A stretch of DNA of 64,000 nucleotides from Liolophura sinensis. Its lineage: Eukaryota > Mollusca > Polyplacophora > Chitonida > Chitonidae. Location of the stretch: the NCBI RefSeq assembly GCF_032854445.1, contig NC_088306.1:20619764-20683763 (forward strand), read 5' to 3'. How positions within the stretch are numbered: the first letter of the stretch is position 1; the number at the start of each line of letters is the position of its first letter. A model generated the notes under the pieces. That model did not search any database. It was not told where the DNA came from and worked only from the letters and a program-made list of their open reading frames with translations. This document shows positions 37,201 to 47,654 of this stretch, piece by piece. The translations under genes were made by a program, and so were the position numbers.

Positions 37201-39184
37201 CGGCATATAGTTAAACATAACGATACCGCAGGTATATGTCCAGATATTCATTTATTTATTCTTTTTTAAATATCTAAAGTCTGCTTCTGACATACATTCT
37301 GCTGTTGTATAACTTATATCCCCTTGTGAATCGTTTTACAAATCATTTTATCAACGAACAGATCGGATGAATATTTCGACAACAAATAATTACACTTCCT
37401 TCTACCAGTTATGTTTGAACGATTGATTTATTCATTTAATGAAAGGTCCGCTGAATAATATTGAAAACAACAAGCTAACAATTAACAAATCAAATGATGA
37501 ATCAGTTGTAGGGATGACTACATGAACGAACGATAGAATGAATGATAAATCCGAAGCAAAAAGACAAGATGACCACCGAAGGAAGGAACAAAGACAAAAA
37601 CTTAATACGCGGATCAAGAGCAATCAACAGAAGAATGATAACAAAAGCTTAATGGAAAAGTGAACAAGAATCAGAACGGAACAGAAAACCCAACAAAAAC
37701 ACGCAATAAATGAAACACCCAACAGAAGAATCAAGAAAAACGCACAAGAAAGGAATCGAGATAAAAAAAACAAACAGAGAAACACCCAGTAGAAGAAATG
37801 AGAGAAACACACAAGAAAAGAATGAAGACATACACGCAATAGAGAGGCGTCAAGACAAACAGTCAATAAAAGTCAGGGAAATCACACATGGGAAGAATCA
37901 AGAAAAGACGCTACAGAATAGTAAAAAAAATGGCCAGTTTAAGAACTGAGACAAAAACGAAAAAGAATAATAATTTAAAAACGCCCATAAGAATCAACAC
38001 CAAAAAGTTCAAAATCAAGACAAACAGAAAAAGTAAGACAAAAACCCTAACAGAAGAATAAAGAGAAGCAAAGTGTGTACAATTGTTTTATCACTGCTCA
38101 ATAGGCATAAACAGTTGTAGTCCACAGGCATGATTTATTCCCCTCATAAAACTATGCTTTGGTATGTTTTTATGCGTTTACGGCAGACAGTAAAATATTA
38201 CGGTCAAGTAGACCCGTATACACACATCGATGATGTGTTCGACTATTGACTGACCCATACACGCATGCAGACATCTGTGGCTGTTCAGACAGCCGTCATG
38301 CGTCTGACAGGCACGGGTGCTGGAAAAAATATTGTTATACCAATGAGATAGATAGTGAGGTGAAGGTGAGATGAAAACGTTCTCAAACCGAATTGAAAGA
38401 GTGGTCATCATAAAGCCTTCTACAGACTGAAAGTGAAACTACATCGAGTGAACCAGTAGCAGATCTATTTTGAAACTTTGGAATCAACAGCTCGGATGGT
38501 CTCAGGTGGGTATACGCATTAACCCTAAACTGTGTTAAGCATAGGGATATATTTTTATGCTGATTCCTCAATAAAATCAAGCCTATTAATTGTCGATATT
38601 AGCGTCGATATTCGAAATCGTTCGGGAAACATACAAACCATTTCTAATTACGTGAATCAAATTTCTAAAATCTTTTCAAATAATGACGTTGTCTGGGCTA
38701 GAGCCCCAAATTGTTGACGCGATTTGCGAGAAAAGTTACCAAAAATTATTATCAAAATTTATTAATATAATTTGTCTATTTGGTCAATGTTACATATTTT
38801 CCGTTACAAGGAATTATGTTCAGAACGGAAAAGCCCTATTTACCTGAGAATTTTGAGATACATAGGGTACCGACTGAATGGGTATCGTAAAATTGAAGAA
38901 TACGCTGCACAGCAAAATAAAGACTTTCTGATAAGCTTGACAGTTTGTGACTTTAGATTACATAATATATGTACAATCACCAAGCCCATGAATGCCGCAC
39001 AATAGTATTTTAACATTCCACCGTATAAGATGATCGAGATGTTAAAAGCTTTTTTCAAACTTCCCATCGTCTGTTAAAAGACAGCCTTTTTCTCACATAG
39101 AAATAATACCTTTTCAATTTCCAAAGAAATTGTATAACAACATGTTTAAAACATAATTAATGACGTACAATATATATAGAGGGT
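37201..39184. other. Intergenic; purine-rich degenerate repeat near 37550-38060
   Basis: The plus strand is strikingly A/G-rich from about 37550 to 38060, with loosely repeated elements such as GAAGAATCAAGAAAA and AACACCCA(A/G)(C/T)AGAAGAA. This suggests an old minisatellite. The lysine-rich frame 37710-37949 follows from that composition. No gene was recognised in the rest. Confidence 0.4.
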
Positions 39185-39290
39185 AAAACCAGAGTAGCGA
39201 CGGCAGTGTAGTAGCTGGCAAATGGTCACACGCAACCGGGGTAACATGGCCTCCTGTCAGTTTACCTCATTCAATTGTTCATTCAAATGT
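39185..39290 (-). repeat. Inverted copy of the unnamed dispersed repeat module
   Basis: The reverse complement contains TGAGGTAAACTGACAGGAGG, GTGACCATTTGCCAGCTAC, GTCGCTACTCTGGTTTTACC, matching the modules at 36375 and 41330. A run of C residues follows at ~39312. Confidence 0.7.
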
Positions 39291-39520
39291 ATAAATAGTA
39301 GCAAATTATCGCCCCCCCCCCCCCCTCCCTTACCATTATGACTTAAGCACAATTGGGTTTAAAGGATAGCGCCAACCTTTACTTACCAATTATACCCAAA
39401 TTACAGGTATTCTATAATCAGACGAACTGACGGCCTGCTATAAAGCCACCTGAATGTTTGAACAGGTATTTATGCGTCAGTCAACAATTGACGTAAAGGC
39501 ATAGTCAGCACGTAGACTAC

Positions 39521-40315
39521 CTGTCTTTTTCAAACTTCTTAAAGTAGGATATCTTCTTATAGGCATCTTTTTCAAGCTTCTCAAAGTAGGATATCTTCTT
39601 ATGGCTATCTTTTTCAAGCCTCTTGAGGTAGGATACCTTCTTATAGCTATCTTTTTCAAACTTCTTAACGTAGGATATCTTCGTATAACTATCTTTTTGG
39701 AGCTTCTTAAAGTTGGATATCATCGTATAACTATCTTTTTCAAGCTTCTTAAAGTACGATACCTTCTTATAGCTATCTTTTTCAAGCTTCTCAAGGTAGG
39801 ATATCTTCTTATAGCTATTTTTATCAAGCCTCTTATGGTAGGATGTCTTCTTATAGCTATCTTTTTGGAGCTTCTTAAGGTAGAATATCTTCTTATAGCT
39901 ATCTTTTTCAATCTTCTTAAGGTAGAATATCTTCTTATAGCTATCTTTTTCAATCTTCTTAAGGTAGAATATCTTCTTATAGCTATCTTTTTCAATCTTC
40001 TTAAGGTAGGATATCTTCCTATAGCTATCTTTTTCAAACTTCTTGAGGTAGGATGTCTTCTTATGGCTATCTTTTTCAAGCTTCTTAAGGTAGGATATCT
40101 TCTTGTAGCTATCGTTTTCAAGCTTCTTAAGGTAGGATATCTTTTTATAGCTATCTTTTTCAAGCTTCTTAAGGTAGGATGTCTTCTTATAGCTATCTTT
40201 TTCAAGCTTCTTAACGTAGGATATCTTCTTATAGCTATCTTTTTCAAGCTTCTTAAAGTAGGATATCTTCTTATAGCTATCTTTTTCAAGATTCTTAACG
40301 TAGGATATATCTTTG
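39521..40315. repeat. 42-bp minisatellite, about 19 copies, open in three frames
   Basis: Tandem copies of a 42-bp unit (starting GTAGGATATCTTCTTATAGC on the plus strand). As 42 is a multiple of three, frames persist. One minus-strand frame reads LEKDSYKKISYLKK repeats for 294 codons, another minus frame RYPTLRSLKKIAIR repeats for 208 codons, and a plus frame hydrophobic AIFFKLLKVGYLL repeats for 243 codons. The longest frame has no ATG at its start (it begins with GTG at 40401) and no upstream Met, and unit differences change amino acids freely. I therefore call it a repeat and not a gene, with the reservation that a spliced upstream exon could supply a start. Confidence 0.85.
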
Positions 40316-40999
40316 AATATATGTATATTTGACTGTGTACGTACATATGTAGAAATGCTTATTTCGAGTCTCTTTAACTGCTTCTTTAATTTTAAACCCA
40401 CTGTGTGGTAATTACAATTCTGTTCGGCTCGTGGACATTATGAAGGCTATTAAAAACAAAATTTAATAAACATTTTTTTTACGTTTCTCTCACCAATTTT
40501 CACGAGGGATAGTTTCAATTTTGACATTGTAAATTATCCTTACGTGGAAAGGAACATACCGAAAGGTCCCGCATATGACGTGTACACATCTCGCCGTGTA
40601 ACATTTGTTGTGTGTGGTGTGTTACGTCACGATTTCAATGAACGTCACAGGGTTATTTGCCGATTTCAACCAAGTTAACTTCACGGGTTATTACTGCAAA
40701 AACTGGTATTTCAAGGTTATTCATTCTTCACTCCAAGTTTCTTAAGTTTTACAAAGGAATACTTTTTTGTAAGTAAATGTGGGCTGTGTTCGAAACCTCT
40801 GGCGCTCTGCTTCATAACTGTGTCTAATTCTGCTTCACTCCGAGATATAGGGGACGTATATTTGTTGTGTTAAAATAAATCGCCTCGTTGGATGTATGAA
40901 CAGTTGTAATCAAAGCGCAACCGAGACACATAATTTTGATTATCGACAACTTAATTATAAACTATCATGGTGCACGATACGTATACTGATTTTCATTCA
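40316..40999. other. Intergenic, nothing recognised
   Basis: Contains two short CRE-like motifs (TGACGTGT at ~40575 and TTACGTCACG at ~40622) but no adjacent gene was found to give them meaning. Confidence 0.3.
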
Positions 41000-41445
41000 T
41001 CCGCCTTGCGTCTTTCCATCATCATTGGGAACTGTTTCTCTTTGTATGAATCCATCACTTTCTTAGTTCTTTGGTGGTTTGTGTTGAGCGTTGGATTGGA
41101 AATTGGCCTTGCGGTTGACGGCTGCAGGTATACGGGTGTCCGTTTTGACGCCTAGATACGTAACGAGTTAACACGTTGAAAGCGTTGAGACTTTGACCGT
41201 AATTCTAAACGAGTGACGTCTGATAAATTGCCATTAAGAGTATTGCATGTATTTTTACCTAATTTTGCTTAAGTCATAGTGGGCATGTAAATTGTTACTG
41301 TTGATGCATTTACATGAACAGTTAGAATAATAGCCGGACTGAGGTAAACTGACAAGAGACTGTAATTCAACTGTTACGTATGACCATTAGCCAGCTATCA
41401 CACTGTCGTCGCTGCTCTGGTTTTACGCTCTATGTTCTACGTCTT
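41000..41445 (+). repeat. Longest copy of the unnamed dispersed repeat
   Basis: It combines the module seen at 23850-24020 (TTTCCATCATCATTG, TTAGTTCTTTGGTGGTTTG) with the module seen at 36375 and 39185 (TGAGGTAAACTGACA, GACCATTAGCCAGCTATC, GCTCTGGTTTTACGC), in the same orientation and separated by about 170 bp that include CCTAATTTTGCTTA, also near 25457. This order suggests the modules belong to one mobile element without coding capacity. No terminal repeats were identified. Confidence 0.6.
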
Positions 41446-42446
41446 AATTATATCGTAGGGGACACTCGTATTCCAATCATCAGCCAACTATTGATATATC
41501 CAACGCTACGACTTCACTGAACACGATGCATATTAATCCCAAACTTTTAAGCATATGGGTCGACGGCCGCCAGTTCTGTGTTTGGGGAAAATCGGTGAGC
41601 CCGGAGAAATACACACCCTTGTAAGCAAGGGACACACCATTAATATTAACATTAACAAATTGTCACAGGTCAACACAATTCCGTGTTGTTTGATTGGATA
41701 GCTCAATCGTCACGATCATCGAAATTCTTTGGAGCGAACACACTGCGCGGACCGAGTGAAATCGCCGGCGTATTTTTTTCGCTAGTATCTGACATGTTTT
41801 GATACAAGTGAATCTCGGAGCGGACAAGATTGCCTATGAAATACGTCGCCTCCGGCGGGAATGTGGGTTCAGTCCCCTTTTAAAAGCGCCCACTTTACGT
41901 ATAATGCGACAACCAGCACTTCGACTTGCGTATCGTGGGGATTGTACAGATCTAATCTATTGAATAGAAGTTTTGATACAAGCATAGATATCTTTTTACT
42001 CGCCTTTGCAGCTCGGTCCAAACTGAATTCTCCATTGTTCTGTCATTACATGGGCAATACGTTACCACTTTCCCTAAGAAACGTCATCGCTAAGGTAGGG
42101 GTGAACAACAGAGTACACTGATTTGACCCCACTGACTTCAGGACGGAAAAGTAATAGTTATACATGTATCTTCCTCTACAAGAAAGACCGAATATTTATG
42201 CATCTGTAAAGTATCCTACATAAAGTTTTAAAAGCATACCTTTTTGCTTTGTGATGTTGCATAACCGAGATATCGCAATTCGAAGTAAGGAAAATCGCGT
42301 ACGTTGAAAAAAATCGAAAACGTAGACAATGTTATCGAAACCAATTAGGCGCTAGTCAATTCTACAACTCTTTTAGCCATATGAGTGGTAAGGGTGCGAG
42401 TGAAGCGACACAGTGTTTCCGTTTTTTTTTTTTTTTTAAACATGAC
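41446..42446. other. Intergenic upstream of the receptor gene
   Basis: No exon was recognised. A T-rich run precedes the SINE at 42447. A promoter for the GPCR may lie here if the SINE is part of a 5' UTR intron. Confidence 0.3.
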
Positions 42447-42782
42447 TCGAGCGTCCGCTTCGGGACCGGTAGATCAAGGGTCAATCCAGGGTCGAGTCAC
42501 ACCTAAGACTTTAAAAGAGGAAGTTGTAACTTCCTCGCTTGGCATTGAGCATGAAGTGGGTAGTGCAATGACTGGTCGACCCGTATCAGTATAATGGATC
42601 GGGCAGGCCAGCTTACTTGCCTTCGGTAAGTCGTCTCAGTGAAGCAGCACTAGATAACAGAGCGGTGGAAATCCGTCTTGCAACAAGGAGGCACATTACA
42701 TGCACTCTAAGGATTCCTTCGTCGTCATATGACTGAAAAATTGTTAAGTACGACGTTAAATCCCAAGCACTCACTCACTCAA
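42447..42782 (+). mobile_element. SINE family B, head-truncated
   Basis: Plus-strand copy starting in the head (CGTCCGCTTCGGGACCGGTA), with B-box GGGTCGAGTCACACC, full body and a tail ending CACTCACTCACTC. It ends 174 bp before the receptor ATG, in what is probably its promoter or 5' UTR intron. Confidence 0.92.
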
Positions 42783-42955
42783 ACATGGCGCACCCTTTTC
42801 GTAAGAATCGCAGATTAAAACCTGATTTATAGTTATCAAGCACATCAGATCAAATTGCCTGTTACGAATGAGTAAGGTTAAATTATGTTGTATTTTCTTG
42901 TAATACTAAATGATTAATTCTTTGTAGAGAAAACATACGAGCCAAAACTGAAGCC

Positions 42956-44068
42956 ATGGCGTCAACTGCTGGAGAGACGAATTCAACAAACTCGACGAAC
43001 TTCGTGGAAACGGAGATTGCCGAAGGCATCTGGAAGTACTGTTCGTTCGTGTTGATCGGCGTGGGAACAGTGGGCAATGTACTCGCCATTTTTGTTCTGC
43101 TAAGAAAGAACATGCGCTCTAGTACCACCATGTTTTATCTCACGGTCCTCGCGTTTGCCGACATTGTGGTACTTTACACGGGTCTCTTGCGTTATTGGGT
43201 CAAGTACGTGTTTGAACACGACCTGCGGGCCGTGACCACCGCGTCTTGCCGTGTCCACTTATTCCTGGTCTACTTCTCGCTGGACGCGGCCGTCTGGACA
43301 ATGGTTGTCGTCACCATAGACAGAGCCATATTCGTCTGCTGGCCATTTCGCGCCAAAACTTTCTGTACGCTGCGGAACGCTCGGTTCGTCTTGGCGGCGT
43401 TGATCGTCGTCCTTGGCCTGGTAAATGTTCATTTCCTCTGGATGATCGACATCATCGTCACGGACACGGGAGTTGTAGACTGTGAGGTGCAGGCAACACT
43501 CACCGGCCGACAGTACTGGTATGCCAAAGTCTTCCACCCGTGGTTAGATTTTTGTATGTTCAGTTTCCTGCCCTTCTCACTCATGCTTGTCTGCAACTGT
43601 TTGATCATCCGCCAGATGGCGCTCAGCAGGCGCCGCTTAGCGGCTCACGCTAAACGACAGGAAGAGAAGGCTACCAATGTCGAAATCCCAACTGCGTCAA
43701 ACTCTCGTAGAATCTCGCGGAAATCTCGAAGACTACCTAGATATTGCTCTAGTGTGACGGTAACACTCTTGACCGTGAACATGGTCTTCTTGTTGAGTAC
43801 GTCACCGATTGTAGTATTCTTACTTGGCCATGACAAATGGTATGACCACGGCAGTGCGCATGCTCGGGCAGTACTAGGCTTGATTTGGGCAATAGTGAAC
43901 ATGTTGCAGTACCTAAACAACGCCATACACTTCTTTCTGTACTGCCTGACGGGGCCAAAATTTCGACGAGAACTTGTCTTGTTGTTAAGACGAAAAAACA
44001 AAGTCGACATAATTGTGGAACAAAGTACAACCTTGGAGATTTATCATACTAACACACCAGGGCGTTAG
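42956..44068 (+). CDS. Class A (rhodopsin-like) G-protein-coupled receptor, orphan peptide-receptor type
   Basis: An uninterrupted 370-residue frame with seven hydrophobic segments. The start sits in strong context (AGCCATGG). A possible splice acceptor (TTCTTTGTAG, ending at 42927) suggests a 5' UTR exon further up. N-terminal sequons are at N9 and N12. GN motif N41 marks TM1, LAFAD with D69 marks TM2. C98 can pair with the Cys in VDCEVQ of the second extracellular loop. The TM3 end reads IDRAIF (122-124 DRA instead of DRY). TM6 lacks the usual CWxP, reading LLSTSPI, and TM7 has NNAIHFFLYCLTG in place of NPxxY. This pattern resembles lineage-expanded invertebrate neuropeptide-type receptors (FMRFamide/GPR139-like groups), but the ligand cannot be named. 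A polyadenylation signal follows at 44306. Confidence 0.93.
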   Translation: MASTAGETNSTNSTNFVETEIAEGIWKYCSFVLIGVGTVGNVLAIFVLLRKNMRSSTTMFYLTVLAFADIVVLYTGLLRYWVKYVFEHDLRAVTTASCRVHLFLVYFSLDAAVWTMVVVTIDRAIFVCWPFRAKTFCTLRNARFVLAALIVVLGLVNVHFLWMIDIIVTDTGVVDCEVQATLTGRQYWYAKVFHPWLDFCMFSFLPFSLMLVCNCLIIRQMALSRRRLAAHAKRQEEKATNVEIPTASNSRRISRKSRRLPRYCSSVTVTLLTVNMVFLLSTSPIVVFLLGHDKWYDHGSAHARAVLGLIWAIVNMLQYLNNAIHFFLYCLTGPKFRRELVLLLRRKNKVDIIVEQSTTLEIYHTNTPGR

Positions 44069-44305
44069 ACTATCAAGTCACACATAATGCGCATGTCAGG
44101 AAATGGCATCTGCAAAATGGGTGAAGCCTTGCCTGTCACAGGATAGGGGCTAGGTGTGGGAGTGGCTCTTCACGCATTATGACACGAGGGATGTAATATT
44201 GGGAACAGGATGACACTGTTAATTTATTTGATGACGAATCCCTGTATAGCAGGTGGTTACGCCTACTTTCAAACTGACTAGTAAATGAAAAATGTATACT
44301 AAATG

Positions 44306-44311
44306 AATAAA
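44306..44311 (+). terminator. Polyadenylation signal AATAAA for the GPCR
   Basis: Canonical AATAAA 238 bp after the receptor stop codon, followed by A-rich then GT-rich sequence (GTTGTTGTT). This is a reasonable transcript end for a short 3' UTR. Confidence 0.6.
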
Positions 44312-44473
44312 AAACGTTGTTGTTAAAAATTATCTCAACTGTGCAACTCAAGCCCACAAATAAAAGCTTTTGACGTCAGTATAGTACATATATTATTCGC
44401 AATTCCAGACCCATAACTATGATTTGGTAAAGGCATGGGGGAAGAGTGTCCCAGCCAATTTAGCCGGGCGTCC

Positions 44474-44490
44474 GGGGGCCCGCGGCCCCC
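44474..44490. repeat. GC-rich perfect palindrome
   Basis: GGGGGCC CGC GGCCCCC lies in an otherwise AT-rich spacer, flanked by CCGGGCGTCC and ATCCGCCGG. It may belong to the body of an unrecognised repeat; no second copy is in this window. Confidence 0.55.
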
Positions 44491-44736
44491 ATCCGCCGGA
44501 AAACTTGCATTGCCGGAAATGTGTGGTTTTACATCTAACATCAGGATAAATTAAGTGGCCTAAAATATTGTATTTTAGTAAGCTTTGTAATCCTCATAGT
44601 CAAACGGGATCCTTAATCGCAAGGCTTGCTACTGTACCCGATTCGATAGATATGACATCTGACCATAATTCCGGGGTCACCACGGCAGGGAATTTTCTCA
44701 TTCCACCGCAGGCATTTTAGTGTTTAATTTCATGCG

Positions 44737-44950
44737 GTTTAGTGGCGAGGTGGATGACGTCGCTTGTAGAACTGTGCAAACGGGGCTGCTGTAAGACAAG
44801 TGGGGAAGTTGTCAGTGACTTGCCAATGATCGGTGGTTTACCCCAGTTTCTTCCGGTGGTTACCTCCACCCACCTGACAATACTAGCCCACCGTCATATG
44901 AGTGAAATAATCACGAGTATGGCGTAAAACAACGATCAGTCAGTCAGTCA
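44737..44950 (+). mobile_element. SINE with family A tail but different body
   Basis: The 3' part (CATATGAGTGAAATAATCACGAGTATGGCGTAAAAC, interrupted here only for description) follows the family A tail pattern. The body (GGGGAAGTTGTCAGTGACTT, TTTACCCCAGTTTCTTCCGG and TTACCTCCACCCACC) differs from family A. It ends in CAGTCAGTCAGTC. Sharing of a tail with a different head and body is typical of SINE families that use one partner LINE. Confidence 0.6.
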
Positions 44951-46986
44951 AATATCTTACAGAACAAATAAAATGTTAACTGAAACTGATTTGGAAGCCC
45001 ACCATTTCAGTAGTTGCTGTGACAACAGAATCTTTCATATATTATCACTCCAGCCTTCCAAGATTTATTTTCACTAACTTCTGTGTTCAACATTCTTCAG
45101 TTGAAAGGAAACTGGATGAATTACTTTTTAAAGGAAACTGGATGAATTACTTTTTAAAGTAAATCAGGTTCGCCATCCCTCTAAAGCAGCAAAAATTTCC
45201 CTAACAGAAAGCAAACAGTTTATCAGGGGTCATGCACTGTGGCTGTACTGAAAAGAATTTCCTACATCAAAATCGTCCAAGGTTTAACGGTAATCTGGGA
45301 CTCAATATTAAGCTGCACTAATAGTCAGTGCACTGGCATATCTGAAAAACTTTCACCTGAAAACACCTGTTTTCGGAGCCAATTAAAAGGCTAAAATATT
45401 GCCTTTGGAGGTTAAACTGAAATGTTATATGGAGAAATCACGTTCTAGGATGGACTGACGCTTCCTAGATATCCAAGCTGAACTCGGCATGGTACTCTGT
45501 CAACTCGCAGTTCTAGGCGCTACATGCGTAATTTACGATTTAGTAAGCAATGGCTGGGCAAGGTCACAAAATTTTAGCGTTTGCACAGGCATTAGCGTAG
45601 CCAGCTGACTCCGGAACTTCGGAAACCATGCCTCAGTACTCAAGATGTCTTAACTAACGGGTTTCCGAACTAACCCTCGGGAATTGGAGGCGAAAAATAA
45701 CTACACGCATGTACGGGATAATATGCCGATGGACTTATAGTGCATATCGTTGTTTTATTCGACAGAAAAATACGCAAAAAATGCTTTACAAAGGACATTT
45801 TTAGGCATGGAGCTAGGTACTGCGGTTTCACAGAGGGATGGCGGACGTTCCGAGATGCATGGCGGAACGCCACTTGATAAAAACGCTAGCTAGGGCTTTG
45901 CCTCAGGTTTCGACGCTTTCTAAACGTTGGCAAAAATATAACTTCGTAGGTAATAAGTTTGATAAGATGCCAAAGAAGAAGTTGGAAGAGTCATGAGTAG
46001 AATATCCAGAAGGAGGTGTATACATTTCGGATTGTTGTGGGTTTCCTCGAGGTTGCCCCTGATTTTACCTCCGTCCATAACGCAGGCCGCTATTGTATAA
46101 GTGGTATATTCTTGACTTTTCTTGACTCCTAAACACCTATTCAAATATTTAAGTAAATAATCCACTTACACAGAATACCCACTTACACTTGATACTGTCT
46201 CTACATGGTGGTATAATGCTGCATCCGATAGATACTACTTACTGTGAGCTTCATGTAAGGCGACACCAATTTTATTTTCTTTTACAGGCTAAAAAACACA
46301 AAGATGGAATAAAAAACTGAAAATCCACCTTCTTAGTTTGTTCAATCCTGATAATTTTTCGGACTTTGCTGTTTTTCTAAAATTTCTTTTCGAAAGTAAA
46401 TACGTCTTAAACAGGAAAAACTGAATGAATAGTTTAAACTTTCCACAAATTACACGATTTTTAAGTTTCAATTTTATACCATCCAGCGTTGACAATGGAA
46501 AAAGATTTAGTCTGCCTGTAAAAGAAAAACTTGATCTGGTGTGGCTTGACTGGCATGCTCATACGAAGAATGTCAAGTTAACTTATTCTTCATGCCAAAT
46601 CAGCTAAATATCCCCTATCTCCTAATTTCAGCTTTAGTACTTAGACATGCATGAAAGAATGCAACAAAATATCCCAAAAATATGGATTATATCCACATTT
46701 ATTCTTGAAAAACCATGTGCGTCATATCTATGAGATTTGGTGAATTAGAGAATGGATCAAAAACCTTGTGTATGGCAAATTGATGCAGTAAACATGATAT
46801 AACCCAGAAAATGATTCCTTATATTCAGTAACAAGTGTTTTACCTCATAAAGTTGTCAATGATGAAAATCCCTTTTCATGTGTAATCTTGGAGTTGTGAT
46901 ACGTGTTGCTGTATTGAAAAACAAAGTTTGAAACATTTTCTTTGTAAAGAAGAACTTTAAAACTATATTAAGTGTTGTTCAGAATA
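44951..46986. other. Intergenic; 27-bp direct duplication and a diverged SINE
   Basis: A segment AAAGGAAACTGGATGAATTA is repeated in tandem at about 45107 and 45134. A strongly diverged plus-strand SINE A body and tail is visible at about 46025-46155 (GGTTTCCTCGAGG, TATTGTATAAGTGGTATATT). No exon was recognised. Confidence 0.4.
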
Positions 46987-47179
46987 TTTATTTGATTGGT
47001 GTTTTACGCCCTACTAAAGAATATTTCACTTACACGACAACAGCCAGCATTATGGTGGGAGGAAACTGGGCAGAGCCCGAGGGAAACCCACGACCATCCA
47101 CAGATAGCTGGCAAACCTTCCCACGTACGGCGGGAGAGGAAGCCAGCATGAGCTGGATTTGAACTCATAGCGACCACAT
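46987..47179 (-). mobile_element. SINE family A, 5'-truncated
   Basis: Minus-strand copy with tail, body and B box region (TGAACTCA), cut before the head. A possible diverged target-site duplication (TGTTGTT plus AG) flanks it. Confidence 0.88.
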
Positions 47180-47654
47180 TTGTTGTTAAGAGTAAGTGTC
47201 ATGAATGTCACTTCTGGTTGGAATAACACTTCATCTTGATCTCACCACGCACATCTTCAGGTACCTCTCCCCTCACGGAACTCTCAAACTGTAACTGAGC
47301 CAGGGATAGCCCAGTCATTACCCTGCTCAGGATTAAAGTATTGGACTTTGAACTCACACCTCACGAGAGAGCCAGGTTAGATCTCACAACAAACCTGCTC
47401 ATGCATTCAATCTTCTCAAAAGAGCTAGTCTAGATGCTTTGCGCTGCTCGTTAATTTGAAGAACTGTGCAAGTTTGAACCGAAATCCTCAAAAAACATGG
47501 CTACCTCTTTCCACTGTTTACTTTTTCTTTCTCCATCTACAGCAGAGCAGGAATACCAGATGGACACACGGTTGCATGCCCTCCGTCAAATAGATAAACC
47601 ATGCAAAACCTTCGATGTTTGACAGATAGCCGCATAACTTTGTCAGTAACTCTG

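Noticed and set aside
39517-40401. 294-codon minus-strand frame as a real lysine-rich repeat gene
   Set aside because: It starts at GTG, has no upstream ATG, and two other frames across the same 42-bp repeat are equally open, so openness is explained by the repeat length being a multiple of three.
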